A DNA stretch of 41,461 nt from NCBI GenBank assembly GCA_964594045.1, contig CAZQKR010000039.1, positions 1-41,461 on the forward strand, in the 5' to 3' direction. The DNA is from UBA2365 sp964594045. Lineage in GTDB: Bacteria > Bacteroidota > Bacteroidia > Chitinophagales > Saprospiraceae. Each line of letters opens with the position of its first letter. Position 1 is the stretch's first letter. Made by a program: the position numbers and the translations under genes. This document shows, in pieces, positions 21,777-31,688 of the stretch. The notes under the pieces are model-generated. The model was not told the origin of the DNA. It worked only from the letters and a program-made list of their open reading frames with translations, and did not search any database.

Positions 21777-24700
21777 CTATTTGAACCAGGCAACAACTTT
21801 ATATTTTACTCTGAATGCCAGGTAATACATAGCAGGTACGATGATCAGGGTCAGTAAAGTGGAAAATACCAGGCCATAGATCACTGTCCAGGCCATAGGT
21901 CCCCAGAAAGAAGCGTTCTGTCCTCCCAGATACAATTGAGGGTCCAGATCTGAAACCAGGGTAAAGAAATTGAAGTTGAATCCCAATGCTAACGGTACCA
22001 GTCCCAAAACAGTGGTTATGGCTGTCAGCAATACCGGCCTCAGACGTGTGCTCCCGGATTCCAGTAGCGCTTCCCGGATGACATCCGGAGGAATTTTCCC
22101 GGCATCTTCAATACCGAGCTCTGATTTTTTACGAGCCACTACCAGGTTCGTATAATCCACCAGTACAATGGCATTATTCACCACAATTCCTGCAAGTGAT
22201 ATGACGCCCACACCTGTCATGACCAGGCTGATGTCAGCACCTGTCGTGAAATAACCCAGAAAGACCCCGATGGTGCTGAAAACAACAGAAGAAATAATGA
22301 TAAAGGGGGCAACAATTGAATTGAACTGGAGGACCAGGATAAAAAAGATCCCCAGCATAGCCAGTAAAAATGCATTCCCGAGGAATGCCATTGCGTCAGC
22401 CTGCTCCTGTTGTTCGCCCGTAAATTTGTAATTATAATTATTAGGCAATGGGAATTGTTTTAGCTGATCTTTGAGTTGTCCGATAACTTCATTGGCATTG
22501 TATCCAGCCAGCACGTTTGAAAAGACAGTAATGACTCTTTTCTGATTCTTGCGTTTTACGGCACTATAGCTGGTGGTATAGGTCTTTGTGACCAGGGAAG
22601 CAAGAGGCACCTGGGAAACCTGACCAGTTGACATGGATCTGAAAGTCACTCTCTGGCCCAGTACAGATTCCACTTTGTTCCGGTATTCTTCTGATACTCT
22701 CAGCATCATGGGATATTCTTCTTCTCCGACTTTGAATTTGCTGATCTCCCTGCCATAAATAGCTGTTCTGATCACATCGGCAATATTCCAGGTGGACACT
22801 CCGTATCTGTTGGCTGCTTCACGGTCAACCTGAATGATATACTCAGGCTTACCGATCTGCATATCGGTTTGTAATTCTTCTACGCCGGGAACAGCAGCTT
22901 TATTAAGGTAATTTATGATATCTTGTGAAAGTATGGCCAGTTGATCAATGTCCTCTCCTTCCACTTCAATATTGATGGCTTTCCCGGTTGGAGGTCCGTT
23001 TTCATTCGGAGCGACCACTATTTTGGCATCCACTACATCCTTGACAGCATCCCTCATTTTATTGAGTACTTCACCGGATGATTTACCGTTTCTCTGCTCT
23101 TCGGGAATGAAGCTTACGGTCACCCTTGCCTTATGAGGTGAAGCGCCCGGATCAGGCGGACCATTCGGATCTGCTGTTCCTTCACCGATCTGTGTCAGCA
23201 CCGCTTCAACAATATCCATATCCTCTTTGATCGCAGAAGATATCTTCTCCTCGATCATTTTTACCGTTTTATCCGTAGTTTTAATATCGGTACCAATAGG
23301 TAATTCAATAAATGCATTCACATACATCGGATCGGACATAGGGAAAAATTCAATTTTTGGTATCCTGATACCTAAAAGTGCAAATGACATGATAAACAAT
23401 ACAATGGTCCATAGCAATACCCATCTCGGCATTTTACCTTTGATGGAATATCTGAGGGATCTTTCATAAATCCGGTTGATCCAGGGCAATAAATATCTTT
23501 GGAACAATAGTACGGTAGGATTCAGTGCATACTTATTAAAGATTGCAATAAAGGCAACGATCAGGAGACTGTTCCTCAACCACTCAAATGGTTTTCCTCC
23601 AAAATGAATGATCAGCGCAAAAACCAATAATGCACCCACAAAAATGAAAAAATTCCTCCTTTTTCTGGCGTTATTCTTATACTCCGATTCAATATCGTCA
23701 ACCTTCATAAAATAACTGGCAAAAACCGGATTGATCACCAGGGCTACCAACAGGGAAGATAACATGACTGCGATCAGGGAGATGGGCAGGTATTTCATAA
23801 ATGTTCCCATCAATCCCGGCCAAAAAGCCAAAGGAAGGAATGCAACCAGGGTAGTCAGGGTTGACGTGATGATCGGTACAGCCACTTCTCCTGCGCCAAA
23901 TTTAGCGGATTCTTTTTTCGAGAATTTGTTCTGCAGGAACCGGTAGATGTTCTCAACGATCACGATACCATTGTCAACGAGCATACCCAAAGCCAGGATC
24001 AATCCAAACAACGAGACCATATTGAGCGATATTCCCATCAAACTCAATGCGGCCATTCCCATAAGCATGGATAAAGGTATGGCAATTCCAACGAAAACAG
24101 CATTTCTCATGCCCAGGAAGAACAACAGGATCAGTGTTACCAGGATCATACCACTGATGATGCTGTTTTCCAGGTTGTTGACCAGGTTGATCGTTTCTAA
24201 AGACTGGTCATTGAAAAAACTGACTTTTAGCTTGGATGGCAAAAATTCTGTTTTGACTTTCTCCACCACCTCCTTAACTTTTCCAGAAGTTGAGATGAGG
24301 TTGGTACCTTTTCGTTTGACCACGTCAAGGGCAATTACCGGAAACCCGTCTGACCTGGCAATGGATGTCTGATCAGCGAAACCGAAACTCACTTTGGCAA
24401 TATCCCTGACAAAAACAGGCTTCTGTTGCTCACTTTTTACGATCACCTTTTCGATCTCTTCGAGATTCTGTATTTCCCCGACTACCCTGAGTGACCTTCT
24501 GACCCCATTGTTAACGATTTCCCCGCTGGAAACCGTCAGGTTTTCAGCAAAAATGGCATTTTCTATATCATTGAATGAAACCTGTAGGGCCTCCATTTGG
24601 TGCATGTCCACATCAATCTTGACTTCTCTGTCCATAGCACCTTTGATGACCACCTGAGATATTTCACTGATATTTTCGATCTCATCCTGAAGCAATTCAG

Positions 24701-25199
24701 CATAATGTCTCAATTCATCATTGCTGTATTCCCCGGAAATATTGACTGACATAATGGGCAATTCCGAAAAGGCGACATCAAAAACCTGCGGGTCTTCCTT
24801 AAGATCTGTCGGCAATTCGCTTTTCGATTTATCAACGGCATCCTTGACCTTTCTCAATGCCTCTTCCGGCTCCACATAAGTTTCAAACTCTGCAACAACA
24901 ATTGAAAAGTCCTGCATTGAAGTGGAAGTCACATTCTTTATCCCGGCCACTGTGCTCAGTTCATTTTCTATTGGCCGCGTAATAAGGTTTTCAATGTCTG
25001 CTGCAGAGTTACCCGGATAAATGGTGTTGACAAAAACATTGGGTATAACGACTTCCGGAAATAACTCTTTGGGTACATTATTATATGACCGCAAACCGTA
25101 TAAAATAATGATGAATACCAAAACCAGGATACTCACCCCATTATCTACGGCAAAATTGGTTAACCCAAACTGCCTGAATTTTTTATTATTAGTTGACAT
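21777..25199 (-). CDS. RND efflux transporter, inner-membrane permease
   Basis: 1140 residues with the AcrB/MdtB-type layout: an N-terminal transmembrane helix, a large periplasmic loop (porter and docking regions), a middle membrane bundle, a second loop and a final bundle. FELFPEV-type start (VPKELFPEVVIPNVFV) and YPGNSAADIENLITRPIENEL are family marks. In TM4 the proton-relay motif is LGMLVDNGIVIVENI, with a single Asp followed by Asn instead of the Asp-Asp of AcrB. The protein exports drugs or other small molecules with its adaptor and TolC partner, encoded just upstream in the same operon. An insertion of basic residues and two extra helices lies between the two halves (KNNARKRRNFFIFVGALLVF). 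Substrate cannot be inferred. Confidence 0.93.
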   Translation of the reverse strand: MSTNNKKFRQFGLTNFAVDNGVSILVLVFIIILYGLRSYNNVPKELFPEVVIPNVFVNTIYPGNSAADIENLITRPIENELSTVAGIKNVTSTSMQDFSIVVAEFETYVEPEEALRKVKDAVDKSKSELPTDLKEDPQVFDVAFSELPIMSVNISGEYSNDELRHYAELLQDEIENISEISQVVIKGAMDREVKIDVDMHQMEALQVSFNDIENAIFAENLTVSSGEIVNNGVRRSLRVVGEIQNLEEIEKVIVKSEQQKPVFVRDIAKVSFGFADQTSIARSDGFPVIALDVVKRKGTNLISTSGKVKEVVEKVKTEFLPSKLKVSFFNDQSLETINLVNNLENSIISGMILVTLILLFFLGMRNAVFVGIAIPLSMLMGMAALSLMGISLNMVSLFGLILALGMLVDNGIVIVENIYRFLQNKFSKKESAKFGAGEVAVPIITSTLTTLVAFLPLAFWPGLMGTFMKYLPISLIAVMLSSLLVALVINPVFASYFMKVDDIESEYKNNARKRRNFFIFVGALLVFALIIHFGGKPFEWLRNSLLIVAFIAIFNKYALNPTVLLFQRYLLPWINRIYERSLRYSIKGKMPRWVLLWTIVLFIMSFALLGIRIPKIEFFPMSDPMYVNAFIELPIGTDIKTTDKTVKMIEEKISSAIKEDMDIVEAVLTQIGEGTADPNGPPDPGASPHKARVTVSFIPEEQRNGKSSGEVLNKMRDAVKDVVDAKIVVAPNENGPPTGKAINIEVEGEDIDQLAILSQDIINYLNKAAVPGVEELQTDMQIGKPEYIIQVDREAANRYGVSTWNIADVIRTAIYGREISKFKVGEEEYPMMLRVSEEYRNKVESVLGQRVTFRSMSTGQVSQVPLASLVTKTYTTSYSAVKRKNQKRVITVFSNVLAGYNANEVIGQLKDQLKQFPLPNNYNYKFTGEQQEQADAMAFLGNAFLLAMLGIFFILVLQFNSIVAPFIIISSVVFSTIGVFLGYFTTGADISLVMTGVGVISLAGIVVNNAIVLVDYTNLVVARKKSELGIEDAGKIPPDVIREALLESGSTRLRPVLLTAITTVLGLVPLALGFNFNFFTLVSDLDPQLYLGGQNASFWGPMAWTVIYGLVFSTLLTLIIVPAMYYLAFRVKYKVVAWFK

Positions 25200-25244
25200 A
25201 TTATATTTTAACTGCCTTGAGGCATTTTTCTTAAACTCCTAGCT

Positions 25245-26408
25245 TTATTTTTCTTCTGAACCAGCCTCCATGATCTTTATTTCCTGATCTTCAGCAAGGT
25301 AACTAATGCCGGATTTGATCACTTTATCATTTTCGGCAATCCCGGATTTGATCTCCACCCTTCCCTCATAGGTTCGTCCCATTTCAATGATCCGTTTCTC
25401 AACCATATACTTTCCATTGTCTTCCTTTACAGTAAATACAAAATATTCACCACTGATATCCTGCTGAACAAGATTCTGGTCCAACACAATTACATTTTTG
25501 GCAGTATAATCATTGATGTACATCAATGCGAGCAAATTGGGCTTCAGTAAACTGCCAGGATTCCCCAGTTTAACTTCAACTTCGAAGGTTCTGTTATTGG
25601 GATGAACATAATTACCAATCCGGCTCACTGCGGCTTCATTGCTGTAATCCAGTGCAGGCACTTTAACGAGTACTCTATCATTCTTTTTAACATTCCGCAC
25701 AAATTTTTCAGGTACGTCACCCACCAGCTTCACCCTGGAAGTACTCATCATCCTTGCGATCGGAACGCCGGGAGCAACGACTTCCCCTTTCTCTGCCATC
25801 AGCAAAGCGATGGAACCGCTCATCGGCGCATAAATCCTGGATTTTTTTAATGCAGTTTGGGCTGCAACCAGAGATTTTTCAAGCCTTTCCTTGTTATTCT
25901 TAGCCTGAAGATACTGGATCTCAGAACCGATATTCTGATCCCATAAGCGTTTTTGACGATCATACACATCATTGGCCAGTTCAATTGATTTTCTAAGCTC
26001 TTCAATCTGTTTTTCAGTAGCTTCGGTATCTACTGTCCCGATCAGCTGACCCTTTGAAACATTTGAACCCAGTTCGATATTCAGGGAAGTAAGCCTGCCC
26101 GGTATTTCTGAAGAGATCACCACTTCTTCATCCGCGTTGATCAGGCCCTGAACTTCATAATAGCTTTTAAAATCTTCAGCCTTGACAGTAATGACCTCAA
26201 GACTTTTGATCTCTTTCCTGAAAAAATCCGGATCCAGTTTCGTGATCTGTCTCTTTATGGAATCGATTTCAGTTTTCAGAACGATTACCTGTTTCTCTTT
26301 TTCTTTGATCAGTTCACTGAGATCTTCAACACTTTCATCACCCTGGATCGTGCTTGCACCGCAGGAAGCCAGCAAAATGACCGACATTAAAATCAATATA
26401 TTCTTCAT
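25245..26408 (-). CDS. RND efflux periplasmic adaptor (membrane-fusion) lipoprotein
   Basis: 387 residues with a lipobox LASC (acylated Cys16), so it is anchored in the inner membrane and spans the periplasm. An initial coiled coil (about 25-60: LSELIKEKEKQVIVLKTEID) is unusual in standing before the barrel. Then come a lipoyl half-motif (VISSEIPGRLTSLNIELGSNVSKGQLIG), an alpha-hairpin (about 125-180), the second lipoyl half (IYAPMSGSIALLMAEKGEVVAPGVPI) and beta-barrel/membrane-proximal domains. It joins the permease to TolC. It lies 45 bases before the permease gene and 97 after tolC. Confidence 0.92.
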   Translation of the reverse strand: MKNILILMSVILLASCGASTIQGDESVEDLSELIKEKEKQVIVLKTEIDSIKRQITKLDPDFFRKEIKSLEVITVKAEDFKSYYEVQGLINADEEVVISSEIPGRLTSLNIELGSNVSKGQLIGTVDTEATEKQIEELRKSIELANDVYDRQKRLWDQNIGSEIQYLQAKNNKERLEKSLVAAQTALKKSRIYAPMSGSIALLMAEKGEVVAPGVPIARMMSTSRVKLVGDVPEKFVRNVKKNDRVLVKVPALDYSNEAAVSRIGNYVHPNNRTFEVEVKLGNPGSLLKPNLLALMYINDYTAKNVIVLDQNLVQQDISGEYFVFTVKEDNGKYMVEKRIIEMGRTYEGRVEIKSGIAENDKVIKSGISYLAEDQEIKIMEAGSEEK

Positions 26409-26505
26409 TGTTTTATATTTGTTTGATTCTTAAATAATTATTATCTTTTAAAATAAATTTTCCTGTTGTAAATCTGTTCTCGCTTCCCAAAAACCGATTG
26501 GGAAA

Positions 26506-27855
26506 CTATTTACCCAGAGCCATCTCGAGGTCGATTTTAGCTACCAAAAAATCATATTGCGCTTTAAGGTAATGCATCTGACTTTCCACCAGACTTTGTT
26601 CCGCCTGGATGATCTCCAGGCTCGAGCCTACACCTTCCTTGTATTTCTGCCGGGCAGTATCAAAAATGTGTTTTGCCAGTTCAAGATTGTCCTGCCTTGA
26701 TTTGATGATCTCTCTGGCATTCAGGAAATTCTGACGGGCAGACTGAACCTGGAAATCAATGCCGGATTTTAATAAAGTAGCTTGATTGTCAATATTGCTC
26801 AAATCCAGTTTGGCCTGTTGGATCTTGGAACTTTTGAAAAGACCGTCAAAAATCGGGATGGCCAGAGAAAAACCGGTGATGGCTGCAGGTGAGCCAATGG
26901 GATTCTTAAAAAGATTATCACCCTGTAATACGTACTGATAATTGAGAAATCCCCGGAGGCTGGGGTAATATGATTTTTTGAACCTGTCCACGTTGAGTTC
27001 CGTCAACTCCCTGGAATACTGCAGGATACCGTACTCAATCCTGTTTTGGTAATTAAATGCTTCCATAAGTTGGGTTTCATCCGCATCTCCTGAAAGTGCT
27101 TCGATAGAGTCGGTAAGCCTGAGTTCTGACTCCTGTGGATAACCGATCTGCAATTTCAAAGCATCCAATGCGATCTTCATGGTTTTCTGGAGGTCTTTTT
27201 TTAAGACTTCCTGGTTCTGGACGGCAAGAGAAAGTTTATCCACATCCAGCTTTTCCACAAAACCTGATTTATACATGGCATCGGTCTCCTTTAACAGGTT
27301 TTTCAAAACGCGGATGTTTTCATCAATGGTTTTAATGTTCTCCTGCAACAATAACGGGGGCAAATAAGCTTTACGAACTGCGTTTCTGATCTCATTTTTT
27401 TTACCCTGGTAGTTGAGATCAGCAAATCCCAAATACTTATTACTGAGTTTCAAAGCTGTAAAAAAAGATGCGTCGTATAACAGCGAACTAAGCGTAGCTG
27501 TTGTTGTCAGGCTGTTTTTTGTGCCAAATGCTATCTTGATAAACTCACCTTCCGGCGCTGAAGGGTTCAGAAAGCTTGCCGGGATCAGTGATGTAGGCAG
27601 CTGTATGAAATAATTATAATCCACACCTGCATTGACCTGTGGCAATCCCATTGACCGAGTCTCTACGATCTGCTGCCTGGCCCTTAATCTTTCATTTTCA
27701 GCAATGGCGATATCCTTGTGATTGGTCAATGCAAATTCTATTGCCTGATCCAGACTGAAAGACAGTATGTCCTGTGAGAATATCTTCACTGCGGACATGA
27801 GCACGAGGATTAAAATTCCGAATTTTCTTATCATAATATTTCTTTTTCTGTTCAT
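26506..27855 (-). CDS. TolC-family outer-membrane efflux protein
   Basis: 449 residues from the ATG at 27853-27855; an in-frame ATG at 27832-27834 is a possible later start and leads directly into the signal peptide. The signal peptide is followed by two TolC repeats with the typical long helices, for example LTNHKDIAIAENERLRARQQIVETR and GVGSSLEIIQAEQSLVESQMHYLKAQYDFLVAKIDLEMALG at the end. It forms the outer-membrane channel for the RND pump. The TetR stop codon (27856-27858) abuts its ATG, indicating tight translational coupling. Confidence 0.92.
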   Translation of the reverse strand: MNRKRNIMIRKFGILILVLMSAVKIFSQDILSFSLDQAIEFALTNHKDIAIAENERLRARQQIVETRSMGLPQVNAGVDYNYFIQLPTSLIPASFLNPSAPEGEFIKIAFGTKNSLTTTATLSSLLYDASFFTALKLSNKYLGFADLNYQGKKNEIRNAVRKAYLPPLLLQENIKTIDENIRVLKNLLKETDAMYKSGFVEKLDVDKLSLAVQNQEVLKKDLQKTMKIALDALKLQIGYPQESELRLTDSIEALSGDADETQLMEAFNYQNRIEYGILQYSRELTELNVDRFKKSYYPSLRGFLNYQYVLQGDNLFKNPIGSPAAITGFSLAIPIFDGLFKSSKIQQAKLDLSNIDNQATLLKSGIDFQVQSARQNFLNAREIIKSRQDNLELAKHIFDTARQKYKEGVGSSLEIIQAEQSLVESQMHYLKAQYDFLVAKIDLEMALGK

Positions 27856-28458
27856 TCAATGCTGCTTTATCGTCAGAAGCAGGTTTTTCCCTTTTTCTGT
27901 GGCAATTCCCCTTATATGGTATTCAACCAATACCCGGAAAAGCGTGCTTTTGTTGTATTTTTCTACTGGGAAATAATCACTTTCCATGATGGCTCTTACT
28001 TTCGCAACATACATTCTGGCAAGAATATCCGCCTCTGTATTTTCCAGGTACAAACCTTCAGAAATTCCTCTTTTTATGTTCTGATGAATACCCCTGTAAA
28101 TGTGGTCTCCGAGAAAACTATCCAGTTTAGCCCAGGCATCCGGATAATACGTTGCCAGGTCATGGTACAATTTGGGATCCATTTCATCAAAAAGTTCCAT
28201 CAGGTGTTTGAGTATCCTAAGCATCTCGTCAATGGCGTTTGCAGCCTGATGCTGCTTCATGCTTAACTCATTGTTTTCGCATTGCATGTAGGCTTTGAGA
28301 TTTTCATCGATCAGCTCCTTTTTGTTGCTAAAAAACTTATACAGGGTTTTCTTCGAAATCCCCATATGGTTGGCCAGATCGTCCATGGTCATGTTTTTGA
28401 AACCCTGATTTCTGAACAAAACACCTGATTGCAGTAATATTTCTTCCCGTTTTTCCAT
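27856..28458 (-). CDS. TetR-family regulator of the efflux operon
   Basis: 200 residues. The N-terminal helix-turn-helix is GVLFRNQGFKNMTMDDLANHMGISKKTLYKFFSNKKELI, the TetR signature. The C-terminal ligand-binding domain is helical and of unknown specificity. It is the first gene of the TetR-TolC-adaptor-permease operon, its stop touching the tolC start. This implies autoregulation: pump and repressor rise together when the ligand releases it. The palindrome at 28487-28518 is the probable operator. Confidence 0.92.
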   Translation of the reverse strand: MEKREEILLQSGVLFRNQGFKNMTMDDLANHMGISKKTLYKFFSNKKELIDENLKAYMQCENNELSMKQHQAANAIDEMLRILKHLMELFDEMDPKLYHDLATYYPDAWAKLDSFLGDHIYRGIHQNIKRGISEGLYLENTEADILARMYVAKVRAIMESDYFPVEKYNKSTLFRVLVEYHIRGIATEKGKNLLLTIKQH

Positions 28459-28466
28459 TCAGGCCG

Positions 28467-28498
28467 CAAACATAGTATTTTTCTAAATGGAAACAAAA
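28467..28498 (-). promoter_or_regulatory. Promoter of the efflux operon
   Basis: On the minus strand TTTTG (28494-28498), a 19-base spacer and TATGTTTG (28467-28474), a full match to TAnnTTTG. It ends only 9 bases before the TetR ATG, so the message would be leaderless or nearly so. Confidence 0.55.
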
Positions 28499-28518
28499 TT
28501 GATTAAAAAAGTTTCCAT
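28487..28518. promoter_or_regulatory. Candidate TetR operator
   Basis: ATGGAAAC (28487-28494) and its exact reverse complement GTTTCCAT (28511-28518), 16 bases apart, bracketing the -33 element of the efflux promoter. Confidence 0.55.
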
Positions 28519-28743
28519 AAAATTCGACCAATGGCGAAATTTTGTCTATAAACTTTGTAGTTATTTAGGTGGTTAGGTAATTAGTCTGTTAGTCTCTTTG
28601 AATTGAGTGTGTACTTTGAGCAAAAAACACCAAATTTGTCCTGGAATCAGAGGTTTTAAGCCTTGGTATAAATCATTAGCTAATAGACTTAAGACTAAAA
28701 GACTATTGAGCTAAACAATTACTATACTTTTTAATAGATTAAA

Positions 28744-28774
28744 AAAAAGGTCACCATAAACTGATGACCTTTTT
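28744..28774. terminator. Terminator after pntB
   Basis: AAAAAGGTCA (28744-28753) pairs with TGACCTTTTT (28765-28774). On the minus strand the hairpin is followed by a T-run, 20 bases after the pntB stop. Confidence 0.75.
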
Positions 28775-28794
28775 ATTTAAGAAAAGATTTATGA

Positions 28795-30270
28795 TTATCC
28801 CAGGCTTTTCACCTCGGTGATCAGGCTGTGGATCGTTTTCTTGGCATCACCGAACAACATTTTGGAATTTGGTTTAAAAAAGAGCGGATTCTGTATACCG
28901 GCATAACCCGGATTCATACTCCTTTTGAGAATGATCACAGATTTGGCTTCCCAGGCATTGATCACAGGCATTCCATAGATCGGGCTGCCGGGATCGTCAT
29001 AAGCTGACGGATTGACCACGTCATTGGCGCCCACCACGATAATGACATCCACATTCTTCATTTTTTCGTTGGCTTCCTCTTCACCAAGCAATTTTTCATA
29101 AGGTACATCAGCCTCTGCCATGAGTACGTTCATGTGTCCGGGCATCCTTCCGGCAACGGAATGCACAGCGTAATTGACTTCCACTCCATTATCTGTCAAC
29201 AGGTCATCCAGTTCTTTTACTGTTTTCTGTGCCTGCGCAACAGCCAGGCCATAACCCGGAACAAACATCACGGATCTGGAATAATAAAGCTGTATGGCTG
29301 CATCATTCGCAGTAACTTCCTTTGCAACCTGATCGCCAGTAGCACCTGCCACTGCTCCGGAAGTGCTACCACCACCAAAACCGCCTATGATCACATTGGT
29401 CAGCGACCGGTTCATGGCCCTGCACATCAAAATAGTCAGTATAGTCCCGGCAGAACCAACCAGTATACCACCCGTCAACATCGCCTGGTTGTGATACAAA
29501 AATCCTCCCATCGCAGCTGCAACTCCTGTAAATGAATTCAATAAGGAGATCACGACCGGCATATCTGCTCCACCGATCGGCATTACAAAAGAAACACCAT
29601 AGATCAATGCAACCACAAACATGATGATGATCACAGGCATCATAGCATGCGGATCAACAGTTCCGTGACTCATGATATATACGATGAAGCCGATCAGTAC
29701 GACCAGTAAAAACATGTTGATGTATTTGATCAGGCCGGATCTGATGTCCCCGATCTTTTCGTCCAGTTTTCCAAATGCCACCATACTCCCGGCAAATGAA
29801 ACTGACCCGATCATCAATCCGATCAGAATGGCCAGCACCTGACCGCTGAACATATTATAAGTGCCCTCTGCAGTACCTGCTGCAAGATGGGGAAATTCCA
29901 TCAGGGAGATCAAAGCAGCGGCACCACCACCCATTCCATTGAACAAAGACACAAGTTGTGGCATGGCGGTCATTTTCACCTTTACGGCAACACCCCATCC
30001 GATCACAGTACCTATGACAATAGCACCCAGGATCCAGGGAATATTACCTATGCCGTGGCCCTCACTGTTTTTGTGAAATAAAATTGTCCCAACGATAGCA
30101 AGCCCCATTCCAAAAGCTGCCCACAAATTTCCTTTTCTTGCAGTTCCGGGATTACTCAACATTTTCAGCCCAAAAATAAACAACACGGAAGCGATGATGT
30201 AAATGATCTCCAGTATGGAGTCGCCCAATGTAAACTGGAGCAGTTTTTCTATTTGTATGTTCTCGTTCAT
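28795..30270 (-). CDS. pntB: NAD(P) transhydrogenase beta subunit
   Basis: 491 residues. A membrane part of about nine helices occupies roughly residues 1-290, including LVSLFNGMGGGAAALISL. The NADP-binding domain III follows, with VPGYGLAVAQAQKTVKEL and VAGRMPGHMNVLMAEADVPY. With PntAA and PntAB it couples proton entry to hydride transfer from NADH to NADP. It starts 6 bases after pntAB, with a hairpin terminator behind it, so it is the last gene of the operon. Confidence 0.95.
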   Translation of the reverse strand: MNENIQIEKLLQFTLGDSILEIIYIIASVLFIFGLKMLSNPGTARKGNLWAAFGMGLAIVGTILFHKNSEGHGIGNIPWILGAIVIGTVIGWGVAVKVKMTAMPQLVSLFNGMGGGAAALISLMEFPHLAAGTAEGTYNMFSGQVLAILIGLMIGSVSFAGSMVAFGKLDEKIGDIRSGLIKYINMFLLVVLIGFIVYIMSHGTVDPHAMMPVIIIMFVVALIYGVSFVMPIGGADMPVVISLLNSFTGVAAAMGGFLYHNQAMLTGGILVGSAGTILTILMCRAMNRSLTNVIIGGFGGGSTSGAVAGATGDQVAKEVTANDAAIQLYYSRSVMFVPGYGLAVAQAQKTVKELDDLLTDNGVEVNYAVHSVAGRMPGHMNVLMAEADVPYEKLLGEEEANEKMKNVDVIIVVGANDVVNPSAYDDPGSPIYGMPVINAWEAKSVIILKRSMNPGYAGIQNPLFFKPNSKMLFGDAKKTIHSLITEVKSLG

Positions 30271-30276
30271 AGCTTC

Positions 30277-30585
30277 CTATTTTTTATCTTTTTTCTTAAA
30301 CATATCCAGCATTCTGTCGGTCACGACAAAACCCCCAACCACATTGAGTGTTCCAAGGACAACAGCTAGAAATCCGAGGATCATGGCTGAAACAGTTTCA
30401 GCATGTCCCATCACGATAATGGCCCCGATAATGACCACACCGTGAATGGCGTTTGCACCGGACATCAATGGAGTATGCAAGACCGTGGGTACATGGGAAA
30501 TCACCTCGATTCCGAGGAAAATTGAAAGGATGATGATAAAAATCAACTCCTTATATTCAAAAATAAACGATAGTATTGGTTCCAT
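30277..30585 (-). CDS. pntAB: NAD(P) transhydrogenase alpha subunit, membrane part
   Basis: 102 residues with three hydrophobic segments (LIFIIILSIFLGIEVIS, GANAIHGVVIIGAIIVMGHAE and ILGFLAVVLGTLNVVGGFVV) and a Lys-rich cytosolic end. This is the small membrane subunit corresponding to the C-terminus of E. coli PntA. The split is the normal three-gene arrangement known from Rhodospirillum, not a frameshift; both parts have their own start and sensible ends. Confidence 0.93.
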   Translation of the reverse strand: MEPILSFIFEYKELIFIIILSIFLGIEVISHVPTVLHTPLMSGANAIHGVVIIGAIIVMGHAETVSAMILGFLAVVLGTLNVVGGFVVTDRMLDMFKKKDKK

Positions 30586-30617
30586 TTAACTCTAATTTCT
30601 TTATAGTTGGCAAAATA

Positions 30618-31688
30618 TTATTTGGTAATGAGAGATCCGCCGATGATCTCATCTTCCGTATTCAGATTCAGTTGTCCATCCTTTGACATATACTTCAGAA
30701 AATTGAAGATATTGGTGCTGAACATCGAACTTGCATCCTGTGGCATTGTATTGGCCAATGCAGAATTTCCTACGATGATCACACCATTGTGGTCAATCAC
30801 CTTTCCGTTTTGGGTAAGTTCACAGTTGCCTCCTGTAGAAGCAGCCAGGTCGACGATCACAGCGCCTTTTCTCATCTGTTCAACGGTTGTTTTGGGCAAG
30901 AGCACAGGCGCTTTTCTTCCCCGCACCTGGGCTGTGGTGATGATGACATCTGCTTTGGCGGCTCTTCTCTGAACTTCCTCCTGTTGTTTTTGCAAAAACT
31001 CAGCAGTTTGTTCAACAGCATATCCGCCGGCTCCTTTGTCATCAGCAGCGCCTTGTACTTCAATGAATTTAGCTCCCAGACTCATGATCTCTTCTTTTGC
31101 GGCAGCACGGACATCAGAGGCTTCAACCTGTGCCCCAAGTCTTCTTGCTGTGGCGATCGCCTGTAATCCGGCAACACCGGCTCCGAGTACGATCACTTTG
31201 GCAGGTTTGATATTGCCGGCGGCGGTGACCATCATTGGAAAATATCGTGGCAATCTCATGGCAGCTTCCAGAACAGCCTTGTAACCTGCAATGGAAGCCA
31301 TGGAAGACAAAACGTCCATGGACTGTGCGATAGTTGACCTCGGTATCATGTCCAGGCTGAATGCCCTCAGTCCGAAGCCTTTCAATTTTTCAATCACCTT
31401 ATCATCGGAAAATGGCTCAAAGCTGGAGATCACAAAGGTATCTTTAGCTAAGGATTTCAATTCATCATCAGGCAGCGGATTGATGCTGATGATGATATCT
31501 GATTTTAAGACTTCGTTTCTGTCACCAGATAATGCCACTTCGGAATATTCTTCATCGGTAAAACTGGCTTCAATACCCGCGCCTTTTTCAACGATAACTT
31601 CAAATCCGATTTCCCTGAGTTTGGTGATGGTTGCCGGAACGAGCGCTACACGGCTGTCATTTTTCTCTTTTGGAATGCCAATTCTCAT
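30618..31688 (-). CDS. pntAA: NAD(P) transhydrogenase alpha subunit, NAD-binding part
   Basis: 356 residues. It begins MRIGIPKEKNDSRVALVPAT, the alanine-dehydrogenase/PntA signature, and has the NAD-binding glycine motif VLGAGVAGLQAIATARRLGA and the mobile-loop region TTAQVRGRKAPVLLP. A soluble domain I that binds NADH. First gene of the pntAA-pntAB-pntB operon. Confidence 0.95.
   Translation of the reverse strand: MRIGIPKEKNDSRVALVPATITKLREIGFEVIVEKGAGIEASFTDEEYSEVALSGDRNEVLKSDIIISINPLPDDELKSLAKDTFVISSFEPFSDDKVIEKLKGFGLRAFSLDMIPRSTIAQSMDVLSSMASIAGYKAVLEAAMRLPRYFPMMVTAAGNIKPAKVIVLGAGVAGLQAIATARRLGAQVEASDVRAAAKEEIMSLGAKFIEVQGAADDKGAGGYAVEQTAEFLQKQQEEVQRRAAKADVIITTAQVRGRKAPVLLPKTTVEQMRKGAVIVDLAASTGGNCELTQNGKVIDHNGVIIVGNSALANTMPQDASSMFSTNIFNFLKYMSKDGQLNLNTEDEIIGGSLITK

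Larger units (their letters stand above)
28459..28794. other. Intergenic region between the TetR operon start and pntB end
   Basis: Contains the TetR promoter/operator (28467-28518), an AT-rich stretch with AGACTA/TAGTCT motifs (about 28575-28715) and the pntB terminator. No ORF. Confidence 0.6.

Noticed and set aside
30277..31688. Frameshifted single pntA gene
   Set aside because: The split into pntAA and pntAB is a known natural arrangement, with separate start codons and a 32-base gap.
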